Assembly: GCA_035655455.1 (NCBI GenBank)
Contig: DASRUL010000013.1
Coordinates: forward strand, 1-14,689
Direction of reading: 5' to 3'
DNA length: 14,689 nucleotides
DNA from: JAHFKM01 sp035655455
Lineage (GTDB): Archaea; Nanobdellota; Nanobdellia; SCGC-AAA011-G17; GW2011-AR18
Under the pieces are notes generated by a model. The model was given only the letters and a program-made list of their open reading frames with translations. It did not search any database and was not told the origin of the DNA. Below, in pieces: positions 1 through 5,709 of this stretch. Made by a program: the position numbers and the translations under genes. The stretch's first letter is position 1. Each line of letters opens with the position of its first letter.

Positions 1-136
1 AAAAAGCGTCTTCTTCAATATCATCTAAAGCACGGTTAATCCATTTGTATAATTTTTGGTCTTCTGTCCTAGATATTTTCAGATTAGCTAAATCTTCTCT
101 TAATTTCTCTTCCGCAAATTTGATATGTGATTTCAT
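1..136 (-). CDS. RelE-like toxin, N-terminal part (runs off window)
   Basis: Only the first 45 codons are visible. The product starts MKSHIKFAEEKLRE and continues with a charged helical segment containing RTEDQKLYKWINRALDDIEE. This matches my recollection of the N-terminus of an archaeal RelE/ParE-superfamily toxin group, in which a short strand (HIKFA) precedes two helices and 'LYxWInRAxDDI' is a conserved stretch. RelE-type toxins are mRNA-cleaving ribosome-dependent nucleases or gyrase poisons; the catalytic half lies outside the window, so activity cannot be judged. The ATG (136-134) overlaps the stop of the upstream gene in an ATGA, implying translational coupling, the usual arrangement for a toxin-antitoxin pair. 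The family call rests on remembered sequence pattern; the TA role is inferred from gene order. Confidence 0.6.
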   Translation of the reverse strand, partial: MKSHIKFAEEKLREDLANLKISRTEDQKLYKWINRALDDIEEDAF

Positions 137-408
137 CTTGACAGTTCTGGTCTCGCTAAATATTTTCTCACTAATTCTGGGTTCCAGATCCAGCAGATCT
201 TTCCCTCTTTATCTACGGCAATTTTATGTGAATCTAATAGATAATCAAAAATTACTTGAAAAGTTTGATACATCATCTTTTTGGGGAGATGCTCCCATAG
301 ACTTCTTTTTTTGTATTCTCCGCCGTTTTCTTTGATAAATTCTTCTACCATTAAGACTGTATCTAATTGGGGATAGTGCAAAATTGGTTTTAACATTGCC
401 TGCGTCAT
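133..408 (-). CDS. small winged-helix-like protein, candidate antitoxin
   Basis: 91-aa basic protein from the ATG at 408. The body (LKPILHYPQLDTVLMVEEFI, then KKRSLWEHLPKKMMYQTF, then VIFDYLLDSHKIAVDKEGKI) has the helix-helix-helix plus beta-wing rhythm of a winged HTH; 'DKEGKICWIWNPE' would be the wing. I remember closely similar archaeal proteins, always hypothetical. The frame is open to an upstream ATG at 468, but a TATA box (434-442) lies about 30 nt before the ATG at 408, so 408 fits a leaderless start and the longer form would begin upstream of its own promoter. A Met at 396 is a further alternative. The gene overlaps the RelE-like toxin by 4 bp (ATGA). The likely role is an antitoxin and autorepressor; that is inference. 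Confidence 0.6.
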   Translation of the reverse strand: MTQAMLKPILHYPQLDTVLMVEEFIKENGGEYKKRSLWEHLPKKMMYQTFQVIFDYLLDSHKIAVDKEGKICWIWNPELVRKYLARPELSR

Positions 409-433
409 GTTGTATAAGTGTATATAACAACAA

Positions 434-442
434 ATATATAAA
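434..442 (-). promoter_or_regulatory. TATA box of the wHTH/RelE-like operon
   Basis: On the minus strand this reads TTTATATAT, a near-consensus archaeal TATA element. Its centre lies about 27-30 nt upstream of the ATG at 408, predicting transcription that starts at or just before that codon. Confidence 0.6.
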
Positions 443-462
443 CTTTTCGTTTTTTTGGTCAT

Positions 463-625
463 AGTCAAACCCTCATCAATGAGGTCTTATAATGCTTCAA
501 CAGGTCGTATTCCAAAGGAAAAGGAGGTTGCTAAAACCCTCCATTTAAGAGGTAGATTAAAGGCAGAAGGAATTTTATCCTAAAAATCTAGAATTCTATT
601 TTCTTCTTTTGCAGAGGGTTTGACT
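463..625. repeat. 13-bp perfect inverted repeat enclosing ~140 bp
   Basis: TAGTCAAACCCTC at 462-474 is mirrored exactly by GAGGGTTTGACTA at 614-626. A third, internal copy of the core AAACCCTC lies at 534-541. The enclosed sequence holds a 34-codon plus-strand ORF. No target-site duplication is obvious outside the repeats. It could be a MITE-like remnant, a decayed gene with flanking repeats, or a bipartite regulatory site; I cannot decide from the sequence. Confidence 0.4.
479..583 (+). CDS. possible 34-aa ORF inside the inverted repeat
   Basis: ATG at 479 and TAA at 581-583 encode a 34-aa basic peptide beginning MRSYNASTGRIPKEKEVAKT and ending in LHLRGRLKAEGILS. The composition is protein-like (amphipathic basic helix, KEKEVAKTLHLRGRLKAEG) rather than random, so it may be a remnant of a larger DNA-binding protein or a real small protein. 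I do not recognise the family. A weak TATA-like stretch exists upstream but no clear promoter; treat as uncertain. Confidence 0.2.
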   Translation: MRSYNASTGRIPKEKEVAKTLHLRGRLKAEGILS

Positions 626-699
626 AACGCCGGTGCCCGATTGACTTTTTTGCACAAAAATAGGTGTCGCTAACTTTACAGCTCACTATTTTAAGATGA

Positions 700-1134
700 T
701 TATTCATTTTCAAGGAGATGGTGTGCGAAGAGCGCCTCAGCAAGACAAAACGCCCATTCTCCAACAAACTGTCTTTTCCCAATAGTCTTAGGGTCAAGGC
801 TGTAGATGCCTCCTTCAGGAATCTGTGACTTCTCAAGCAAGGACTTTGTCGCTAAATATTTGTTCACAACTCTTATCTCTTGGAGGAGATAGATGTGGAG
901 CGTGTTTCTGAGTTCTTCCAGCTGGTTAAAATCTTTTAGGAATCCTGTCTTCGAGGGAAATTTTTTTCTCTTCTCTTTCAAGGAGACTTGTTCAACGATG
1001 ATCTTGAAGTATTCGGCACACTTGCTTGTTAATCCTCTTACTAAGGAAAGGCCTTTTTCATCCTGAGCTTCTGTTAACATTTTTACGATCAGCATATAAC
1101 GTTCAAACGCTTCATTTGCTTCTGTGCTGAGCAT
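700..1134 (-). CDS. hypothetical all-helical protein, 144 aa
   Basis: I do not recognise this protein. It is predicted soluble and almost entirely alpha-helical: a helix with FERYMLIVKMLTEAQ, another with KCAEYFKIIVEQVSLKEK, a basic linker KRKKFPSKTGFLKDF, then LEELRNTLHIYLLQEIRVVN, and a C-terminal helix GEWAFCLAEALFAHHLLENE. It has no signal peptide or transmembrane segment. The four-helix pattern recalls small HEPN-like or MNT-partner folds, but the nucleotide-binding R-x4-H motif is not present (RNTLH has R-x3-H), so I do not assign it. The start at 1134 is supported by a TATA box about 27 nt upstream (1157-1166), giving a leaderless mRNA. That box lies directly behind the 3' end of the tRNA-Gln gene, so the two are separate units on the same strand. 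Confidence 0.65.
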   Translation of the reverse strand: MLSTEANEAFERYMLIVKMLTEAQDEKGLSLVRGLTSKCAEYFKIIVEQVSLKEKRKKFPSKTGFLKDFNQLEELRNTLHIYLLQEIRVVNKYLATKSLLEKSQIPEGGIYSLDPKTIGKRQFVGEWAFCLAEALFAHHLLENE

Positions 1135-1156
1135 TTCAGAAACCTTCTTCTTTTAG

Positions 1157-1166
1157 GGATATATAA
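1157..1166 (-). promoter_or_regulatory. TATA box of the 144-aa gene
   Basis: The minus strand reads TTTATATATC immediately downstream of the tRNA-Gln 3' end and about 27 nt before the ATG at 1134. Confidence 0.55.
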
Positions 1167-1204
1167 AGATAGCCCCGGGAGGATTTGAACCTCCGTCAAT
1201 GGCT

Positions 1205-1216
1205 TTCTCCATAACT
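1205..1216 (-). other. canonical 12-nt tRNA-Gln intron (37/38)
   Basis: The minus-strand intron is AGTTATGGAGAA. A central helix CTTT/GGAG (two G·U pairs) and 3-nt bulges GGA and AAA fit the BHB motif cut by the archaeal tRNA splicing endonuclease. Confidence 0.7.
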
Positions 1217-1244
1217 CCAAAGGCCACTATCCTTGGCCGCTAGA

Positions 1245-1274
1245 TTCCGCAAGAACTCCCGAAAGAGTATCTCT
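1245..1274 (-). other. non-canonical 30-nt tRNA-Gln intron in D-stem (10/11)
   Basis: Removing this segment restores a D-stem GTCT/GGAT and U8-C9-G10. The boundary forms the helix CCGT/GCGG with bulges CGA and AAT, followed by GAGA/TCTT and an inner hairpin ACTCT-TTCG-GGAGT. It lacks the outer exon helix, as is usual for non-canonical archaeal introns. Confidence 0.65.
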
Positions 1275-1322
1275 CGACGGGGCTATGACCAAAGAGGCTC
1301 GGGAGAAAGGAAATGATACCTC

Positions 1323-1330
1323 TTTTAAAA
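1323..1330 (-). promoter_or_regulatory. probable TATA box of tRNA-Gln
   Basis: TTTTAAAA (palindromic) is centred about 42 nt upstream of the tRNA 5' end, consistent with a start roughly 15 nt before the mature tRNA. The surrounding 1285-1383 holds no gene that I can see. Confidence 0.4.
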
Positions 1331-1383
1331 GCTTCTATTCTAGAAAATTTTTGGTGAGTGTAATTCCGCACAAATTTTTTTAA

Positions 1384-1812
1384 TCAGAGCATGCTGAGGA
1401 GGATTGCAAGTCTAAGGGTGATTCTTCTTCTGTATCCAATGCCTCGAACCTGAATGTCTCCATCTTCGTATGCTTCTCTGAGTGCCGCGGCCTTGTCTTC
1501 AGCCTGTTTCACGGTGTCGATGACGCCTTCTTTAACAACGACTCTTACTGTGGGAGAGGCTGCTCTTGCGTGGGAGGCAGCAGTGAATCTTCCTTGTCTT
1601 GTGGTGAGGGTGAAGTAAGAAAGGGTTCCATCTTCATGCGTGATCTGCGCGTCAATAATATCGTTTCTGAAGAGGGATTTGAACGGCGCTGGAATCTCGC
1701 TTCCTTGAACGTGTTGAAGTGTTGTAAAAATCTCAGTCGTTGTTTCTGGATGACTGACGCCTAGTGGAAGAATGAGTAAGAAAAGGAGAAAGGTAAGAAA
1801 TGTTCTATTCAT
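1384..1812 (-). CDS. small exported protein, SCP2-like core suspected
   Basis: 142 aa. The N-terminus MNRTFLTFLLFLLILPLGVS is a typical Sec signal peptide with predicted cleavage near residues 19-21, so the mature ~120-residue part should act outside the cytoplasm. The mature region resembles what I remember of a DPANN protein group with an SCP2-like lipid-binding fold: FRNDIIDAQITHEDGTLSYF (paired strands), SPTVRVVVKEGVIDTV, a helix QAEDKAAALREAYEDGDI, then VRGIGYRRRI. In SCP2 proteins a hydrophobic tunnel binds lipids; no catalytic residues are expected. Similarity is by pattern only and could be wrong. An AT-rich TATA-like box (1831-1841) about 24 nt upstream supports the start at 1812; that box overlaps the end of bud32 (stop 1843). 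Confidence 0.6.
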   Translation of the reverse strand: MNRTFLTFLLFLLILPLGVSHPETTTEIFTTLQHVQGSEIPAPFKSLFRNDIIDAQITHEDGTLSYFTLTTRQGRFTAASHARAASPTVRVVVKEGVIDTVKQAEDKAAALREAYEDGDIQVRGIGYRRRITLRLAILLSML

Positions 1813-1830
1813 GAAAGAGTGAGGGTTTGC

Positions 1831-1841
1831 TTGTATTTAAG
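1831..1841 (-). promoter_or_regulatory. TATA-like box of the exported 142-aa gene
   Basis: The minus strand reads CTTAAATACAA, centred about 24 nt before the ATG at 1812, between the bud32 stop and the next gene. Confidence 0.4.
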
Positions 1842-1842
1842 T

Positions 1843-2463
1843 TTAACTTCCTTTTCTTTTGTATCGTCCGCGCAATTCTACGGTGCGTAATCTTTCCAGG
1901 ATTTTTGTTCCTTCTTGTGCTTCTTCTAGGTAGCCTTCAATGACTGCCTTGTAGGAAGGTTCATAGTGGCGCCAGTGCTTGCTTTCCAGCGCTTGTTTGA
2001 GCAGGTGAAGGTCTACAGCCTTGTGTTCAGCCTGCTCGTCGATGAAGCTTAAGCCGAAGTCAAGAAAGTAAATTCTTTTTTCTTGGAGGATCATGTTTGA
2101 GGTGGTGAGGTCTCCGTGGATGATATTGTTGTTGTGGAGAAGCGCGACTTGTCTGCCGATTTGTTCGCAGAGCTCTCTGCGTTTTGTTGGATTGAAAAAA
2201 TCTAGGCAATCGGCGATCTTCTTTCCCGGGATAAATTGCATCGTGATCGTTCCTTTGGTTTCGTCAGCGGAAAGAAGCCTTGGGACAGGGATCAAGTGTG
2301 CTGAGCGTTCAAGCATTCTTGCTTCTCTTCTTGTTCGTTGCGTTCTTAGCTTCTCGTCTATTTCTTTTAATCTATAATGTTTAGGAGTTCTTTCTTTAAT
2401 GAGGATGGCTCCTTTTCTAAAGAGTTTTGCTTCCGCTCCTTGTGCGATGAGGGTGTTTATCAT
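1843..2463 (-). CDS. bud32: KEOPS complex protein kinase/ATPase Bud32
   Basis: 206 aa from the ATG at 2463, the usual size for stand-alone archaeal Bud32. Visible kinase landmarks: QGAEA at 8-12 (nucleotide-binding loop), K23 in LIKER, E47 in RREARM, HGDLTTSN at 116-123 with catalytic D118, and LDFGLS with D135-F-G. The C-terminal basic tail GRYKRKG (199-205) is typical; in known Bud32 it contacts tRNA. Bud32 works with Kae1, Cgi121 and Pcc1 to make the t6A37 modification of ANN-decoding tRNAs; Kae1 is not fused here and is not in the window. The frame runs open upstream to 2688, but that part overlaps srp54 and lacks kinase similarity. Start and srp54 stop overlap as ATGA (2463-2460), indicating coupled translation. 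Confidence 0.93.
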   Translation of the reverse strand: MINTLIAQGAEAKLFRKGAILIKERTPKHYRLKEIDEKLRTQRTRREARMLERSAHLIPVPRLLSADETKGTITMQFIPGKKIADCLDFFNPTKRRELCEQIGRQVALLHNNNIIHGDLTTSNMILQEKRIYFLDFGLSFIDEQAEHKAVDLHLLKQALESKHWRHYEPSYKAVIEGYLEEAQEGTKILERLRTVELRGRYKRKGS

Positions 2464-3803
2464 CCGAGTCCCGGGATTTTTCCTTGTAGCTTCTTCATGA
2501 GTTTTTCTGGGTCGTTTCCTTTCATCATCTTCATGAGTTTCTTGCTTTGTCTGTATTGTTTTAATAATTCTCGCACTTCTTGGACTGAAGTGCCTGACCC
2601 TTTCGCTATTCTTTCTACTCTGCTTCCGTCTAAAAGGTCTGGATTCTCTAATTCGTTTTTTGTGCAGGATTGGAGAATGTGCTTCCATTTTTTCAATTTT
2701 TCTTGTTGGACGTCGAGCATTTCTTTCGGGATTTTCGCGTTTCCAAAACCAGGAAGGAGCTCAGCGATTTTTGACAGCGGTCCCATCTTTGTCATGGCTT
2801 CCATTTGTTCGTACAAGTCGAGAAAGTTGAAGTCTCCTTTGAGCAGTTTTTTCCCCAAATCTTGTGCTTGTTCTTCGCTGACTGCTTCTTTCGCTTTTTC
2901 TAATAATAATTCTAGATCTCCCATTCCCAATAACCGAGAGACAAATCCTTGGGGGTTGAATGGTTCGAGGTCATCCGCTTTTTCTCCAACGCCGAGGAAG
3001 ATCATTGCCGATTGTGAGGCTGAGCATGCGGAGAGCGCTCCTCCTGCTTTTGCTGTTCCGTCCATCTTTGTTGCGATGACTCCGGTGATCTGGCAGGCCT
3101 CGTGGAAGGATGCTGCCTGGTGTTGTGCTGCTTGACCGATGTCCGCGGAGATCACGAGGATGCGTTCTTCTGGATGGATGAGTTGGTCGAGCGTTTCTAG
3201 TTCTTTGATGAGGTCTGCGTCGAGCGCGTGTCTTCCTGCGGTGTCTATGAGAACTAAATCATAGTTGTTTAATTCTTTTTCAAAAGTTTTGTATATTTTT
3301 ATTGGATTTTTCTCGTTTTTATCAATGAAATATGGGATATTAATCTGTTTGCATAGTTGTTCGAGTTGGTCCATGGCTGCTGGCCTGTGGACGTCGAGGC
3401 CAAGTGTTGCTACTTTGAGGCCGCGTTTGGTGAAGTGTTTAGCGAGTTTTGCGGCGGTCGTGGTTTTTCCAGATCCCAACAGCCCCACAAGTAAAATTTT
3501 AAATGGTTTTTTGGTAATTTCGATTTTTCTTCCTTCTCCTCCTAGGAGCTTGACGAGCTCTTCGTACACGATCTTGACGAGGTACTCTTTTTGCGTGAGT
3601 CCTGCTGGTGGTGCCTCTTTGAGCCCGCGTTCTTTGATGCTTTTGGAAAGTTGGAAAACAAGTTTTACATTAACGTCTGCGTGGAGGAGTGCGCGTTGGA
3701 GGTCTCTGACAAGGTCGTCAATCAGTCTTTCATCAACAAACATGGCTCGCGCGACTCTTGACAAGGTTGCTTTCAGGGATTCGCTGAGCTTTTCTAAAAC
3801 CAT
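2460..3803 (-). CDS. srp54: signal recognition particle GTPase SRP54
   Basis: 447 aa, normal length for archaeal SRP54 (Ffh). An N-terminal helical bundle (1-90) is followed by the NG GTPase domain: G1 GLLGSGKT 107-114, G2 DVHRPAA 137-143, G3 DTAGR 187-191, G4 TKMDG 245-249, and GVGE 271-274 with the closing-loop motif RLLGMGD 290-296. The C-terminal M domain (about 315-447) contains the methionine-rich MEAMTKMG, the GFG finger-loop end, and the RNA-binding helix-turn-helix RVERIAKGSGTSVQEV. SRP54 binds signal sequences and 7S RNA helix 8 and docks on FtsY at the membrane; ftsY lies 760 bp away on the same strand. The TATA box at 3825-3834 is about 26 nt upstream. bud32 follows with a 4-bp overlap. 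Confidence 0.97.
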   Translation of the reverse strand: MVLEKLSESLKATLSRVARAMFVDERLIDDLVRDLQRALLHADVNVKLVFQLSKSIKERGLKEAPPAGLTQKEYLVKIVYEELVKLLGGEGRKIEITKKPFKILLVGLLGSGKTTTAAKLAKHFTKRGLKVATLGLDVHRPAAMDQLEQLCKQINIPYFIDKNEKNPIKIYKTFEKELNNYDLVLIDTAGRHALDADLIKELETLDQLIHPEERILVISADIGQAAQHQAASFHEACQITGVIATKMDGTAKAGGALSACSASQSAMIFLGVGEKADDLEPFNPQGFVSRLLGMGDLELLLEKAKEAVSEEQAQDLGKKLLKGDFNFLDLYEQMEAMTKMGPLSKIAELLPGFGNAKIPKEMLDVQQEKLKKWKHILQSCTKNELENPDLLDGSRVERIAKGSGTSVQEVRELLKQYRQSKKLMKMMKGNDPEKLMKKLQGKIPGLG

Positions 3804-3824
3804 AAAACTTTAGGAACGAAGAAT

Positions 3825-3834
3825 CTTTATAAAC
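3825..3834. promoter_or_regulatory. palindromic TATA box shared by srp54 and alaX
   Basis: The sequence is CTTTATAAAC, with the palindrome TTTATAAA at 3826-3833. It is centred about 26 nt from the srp54 ATG (3803, minus) and about 27 nt from the alaX ATG (3857, plus). One element can therefore place TBP for leaderless transcription in both directions. No second TATA-like stretch fits either gene. Confidence 0.6.
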
Positions 3835-3856
3835 TTATTCAAGATTCGTTTTGAGA

Positions 3857-4567
3857 ATGACAGAGTTTGTGTGTTTGCGGGATGCTTATCTAAAAGAATT
3901 GGAGACGGTTGTTAAGGAAGTGCGAGAGGGCTGTTTTATCCTTCTTGAAAAAACCGTCTTCTATGCTCAGGGTGGCGGGCAGCCTTTTGATGTGGGAAGT
4001 ATTTTCAGGGGAAGCGAGGAGTTCAAGGTGGTTTCTGTGAGGAAGGGTGAGGGAGGAGCGATGCATCAGGTTGAAAGGCCGGGATTAAATCCAGGTGACC
4101 TTGTTCGTTGTGTGGTTGATTGGAAGCGGCGTTACAGGTTGATGCGGATGCACACTGCTTCTCATTTGTTGGCTGCGTTGTTGAATAAGGAGTTGGGAGT
4201 GAAGATTACGGGAAACCAGCTTGACGTGGAGAAGTCGAGGATTGATTTTAATCTTGATGTTTTTGACAGGAAGCAGATTGAGGGATTTTTTGTAAGGGCG
4301 AACATAGTTGTTGAGAGAGACGCTCTTGTAAAGGTTTATGCGCTTCCAAAAAGGGAGGCTTTGAAGATTCCTGATGTGATAAAACTCGCCGGAGCGTTTC
4401 CTCCTGAAGTTGAGGAGTTGCGTATTGTGGAGATTGAGGGGGTTGATATTCAGGCTGATGGTGGGACCCATGTGAAAAACTTGAGAGAGGTGGGAAAGCT
4501 AATTTTTTTGTCAGCGGAAAATAAGGGGAAGAGTAATAGAAGGATTTACTTTAACTTGGATCCTTAA
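3857..4567 (+). CDS. alaX: alanyl-tRNA editing protein AlaX (AlaX-M type)
   Basis: 236 aa, the size of AlaX-M, which resembles the editing domain of alanyl-tRNA synthetase without the catalytic or C-Ala domain. AlaX deacylates Ser- or Gly-tRNA(Ala) in trans. Landmarks: glycine-rich YAQGGGQPFDVG (36-47), HTASH (99-103), DGGTHVKN (201-208). In this superfamily the zinc site is HxxxH plus CxxxH; here H99, H103 and H205 are present, but the expected Cys position is D201. The same frame has a TTG at 3851, but the ATG at 3857 sits at the distance expected for leaderless transcription from the shared TATA box. The stop overlaps that of convergent ftsY within TTAA (4564-4567). Confidence 0.9.
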   Translation: MTEFVCLRDAYLKELETVVKEVREGCFILLEKTVFYAQGGGQPFDVGSIFRGSEEFKVVSVRKGEGGAMHQVERPGLNPGDLVRCVVDWKRRYRLMRMHTASHLLAALLNKELGVKITGNQLDVEKSRIDFNLDVFDRKQIEGFFVRANIVVERDALVKVYALPKREALKIPDVIKLAGAFPPEVEELRIVEIEGVDIQADGGTHVKNLREVGKLIFLSAENKGKSNRRIYFNLDP

Positions 4568-5673
4568 AGGTTCAACTGCTTCATTAAATCTTCGGCGTTG
4601 AATTCTTTCAAGTCATCAAGTTCTTGTCCTGTGCCAAGATAGAGAATGGGTTTTCTTGTGATATAAGAGGCTGAGATGATTGCGCCGCCTTTTTCGTCGA
4701 CGTCTGCTTTGGTGAGGATGATTCCATCGATGCCAACGCTCTTGTCAAAGGTTGTTGCCTGTGTGACGACGTCGTTTCCGACGATTGATTCGCCGACAAA
4801 GATTTTGAGGTCTGGCTTTGTTACTCTGACAATTTTTTCCATTTCTCTGACAAGGTCTGTGTTGGAGTGGAGCCTTCCTGCGGTGTCGATGAGGACAACG
4901 TCGATGGTGTGTGCTTTCGCGTAGGAGATTGCGTCGAACGCGACTGCTGCGGGATCGCTCTTGTATTCGTGGCTGATGAGCTTGACGTTGAGCCTTTCAG
5001 CCCAGGATTTGAGCTGTTCGATGGATGCTGCGCGGTAGGTGTCTGCTGCTGCGAGGACGACTGAGAGGCGGTTTTTTTTGAGCAGGTGTGCAAGCTTTGC
5101 GATAGTCGTTGTTTTTCCTCCACCATTGACGCCGAAGAGGCAGATGATGAAGGGTTTTCTTTCTCTCGCTCGTTGGATGAGGTTGAATGGCGCTGCTGGA
5201 AACAAGCTGCGGATGCTTTCCCTGAGGCTTGAGACGATTGTTGCCTCGACTTCCGAGCGTTTGAGGGGTTGGTTTGCGAGTTGTTGTTTGAGGTCTTCTT
5301 TGATTTTTTCTATGACTTCCACGGAGGTGCTGCTTTCAAGTAACGCGAGTTCTAGGTCCCAGAATAATTCTTCGAACTCTTCTGAGGAGATTTTTTTTGT
5401 GGTTATCTTTTCTGCGATCTTCTTGAAGAATCCTTTTTCAGGTTCTTTGATTAGTTCTGGTTGAGCAGGGAGGTGTTTTTCTTCAGATGGTTTTCTTTCA
5501 GGAGCTTTTTTTTCTTCAGCAGGCTCTTGTTTTTGTTCTTCGAATTGTTGTTGGATTTTTTCAAGAACGCTTTGTTCTGTTTTGGGCGTTTCTTCTTGGG
5601 CTGGTTTTTCTTCTACTTTTTTTGTGAACGAGCCCACGACTTCTTTGAGTTTTTCTTTGAGAAACTTGAACAT
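4564..5673 (-). CDS. ftsY: SRP receptor GTPase FtsY
   Basis: 369 aa. An acidic/lysine-rich low-complexity A region (1-80, many EEK/PEK repeats) starts with an amphipathic helix MFKFLKEKLKEVV that probably binds the membrane. The NG domain follows: G1 GVNGGGKT 181-188, DTYRAA 211-216, DTAGRLHSNTD 263-273, TKADVDEKGGA 321-331, GTGQELDDL 347-355. FtsY is the membrane receptor for SRP54-ribosome complexes; both GTPases are in this window. The P-loop has Gly where V, T or S is common, a tolerated position. Minus-strand TTTTTAAAAGC at 5691-5702 is about 24 nt upstream, supporting the start at 5673. The gene is convergent with alaX. Confidence 0.97.
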   Translation of the reverse strand: MFKFLKEKLKEVVGSFTKKVEEKPAQEETPKTEQSVLEKIQQQFEEQKQEPAEEKKAPERKPSEEKHLPAQPELIKEPEKGFFKKIAEKITTKKISSEEFEELFWDLELALLESSTSVEVIEKIKEDLKQQLANQPLKRSEVEATIVSSLRESIRSLFPAAPFNLIQRARERKPFIICLFGVNGGGKTTTIAKLAHLLKKNRLSVVLAAADTYRAASIEQLKSWAERLNVKLISHEYKSDPAAVAFDAISYAKAHTIDVVLIDTAGRLHSNTDLVREMEKIVRVTKPDLKIFVGESIVGNDVVTQATTFDKSVGIDGIILTKADVDEKGGAIISASYITRKPILYLGTGQELDDLKEFNAEDLMKQLNL

Positions 5674-5690
5674 GGGATGAGGGAGGCGGG

Positions 5691-5702
5691 AGCTTTTAAA
5701 AA
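5691..5702 (-). promoter_or_regulatory. TATA box of ftsY
   Basis: The minus strand reads TTTTTAAAAGCT, centred about 24 nt before the ftsY ATG in the 36-bp gap after the upstream gene. Confidence 0.5.
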
Positions 5703-5709
5703 TGTTTGC

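Larger units (their letters stand above)
1170..1284 (-). tRNA. tRNA-Gln(UUG) with two predicted introns
   Basis: The acceptor stem AGCCCCG (1278-1284) pairs with CGGGGCT (1171-1177), discriminator A at 1170; no CCA is encoded. The T-arm is GGAGG-TTCAAAT-CCTCC. A 5-bp anticodon stem GTGGC/GCCAT encloses CTTTGG plus A38, giving anticodon TTG (1218-1220). The D-loop AGCGGCCAA is that of archaeal tRNA-Gln. The gene is 115 nt, and 73 nt remain after removing two segments. Intron 1 (1245-1274, 30 nt) lies between positions 10 and 11: helix CCGT/GCGG flanked by 3-nt bulges CGA and AAT, with an internal hairpin capped by TTCG. Intron 2 (1205-1216, 12 nt) is at the canonical 37/38: helix CTTT/GGAG with bulges GGA and AAA. 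Predicted cuts between bulge nucleotides 2 and 3 give a regular cloverleaf with G10 in place. Confidence 0.82.

Noticed and set aside
409..468. 20-residue N-terminal extension of the wHTH-like protein (ATG at 468)
   Set aside because: The TATA box at 434-442 lies inside it, about 30 nt before the ATG at 408, so the longer start would precede its own promoter; the extension is also atypical in composition.
700..1134. HEPN RNase domain in the 144-aa protein
   Set aside because: The R-x4-H motif is absent; only a helix-rich composition is shared.
1170..1284. Reading the locus as a class II (Ser/Leu) tRNA with a long variable arm ATGG-AGAAAG-CCAT
   Set aside because: No anticodon stem or T33 fits; the Gln-type D-loop, anticodon UUG and two BHB introns explain every segment.
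2464..2688. Upstream extension of the bud32 frame
   Set aside because: It lies inside srp54 in another frame, is an Arg/Lys/His-rich shadow, and kinase similarity begins at the Met at 2463, which overlaps the srp54 stop as ATGA.
3851..3856. TTG start two codons upstream for alaX
   Set aside because: The ATG at 3857 fits leaderless transcription from the TATA at 3825-3834 and AlaX family length.
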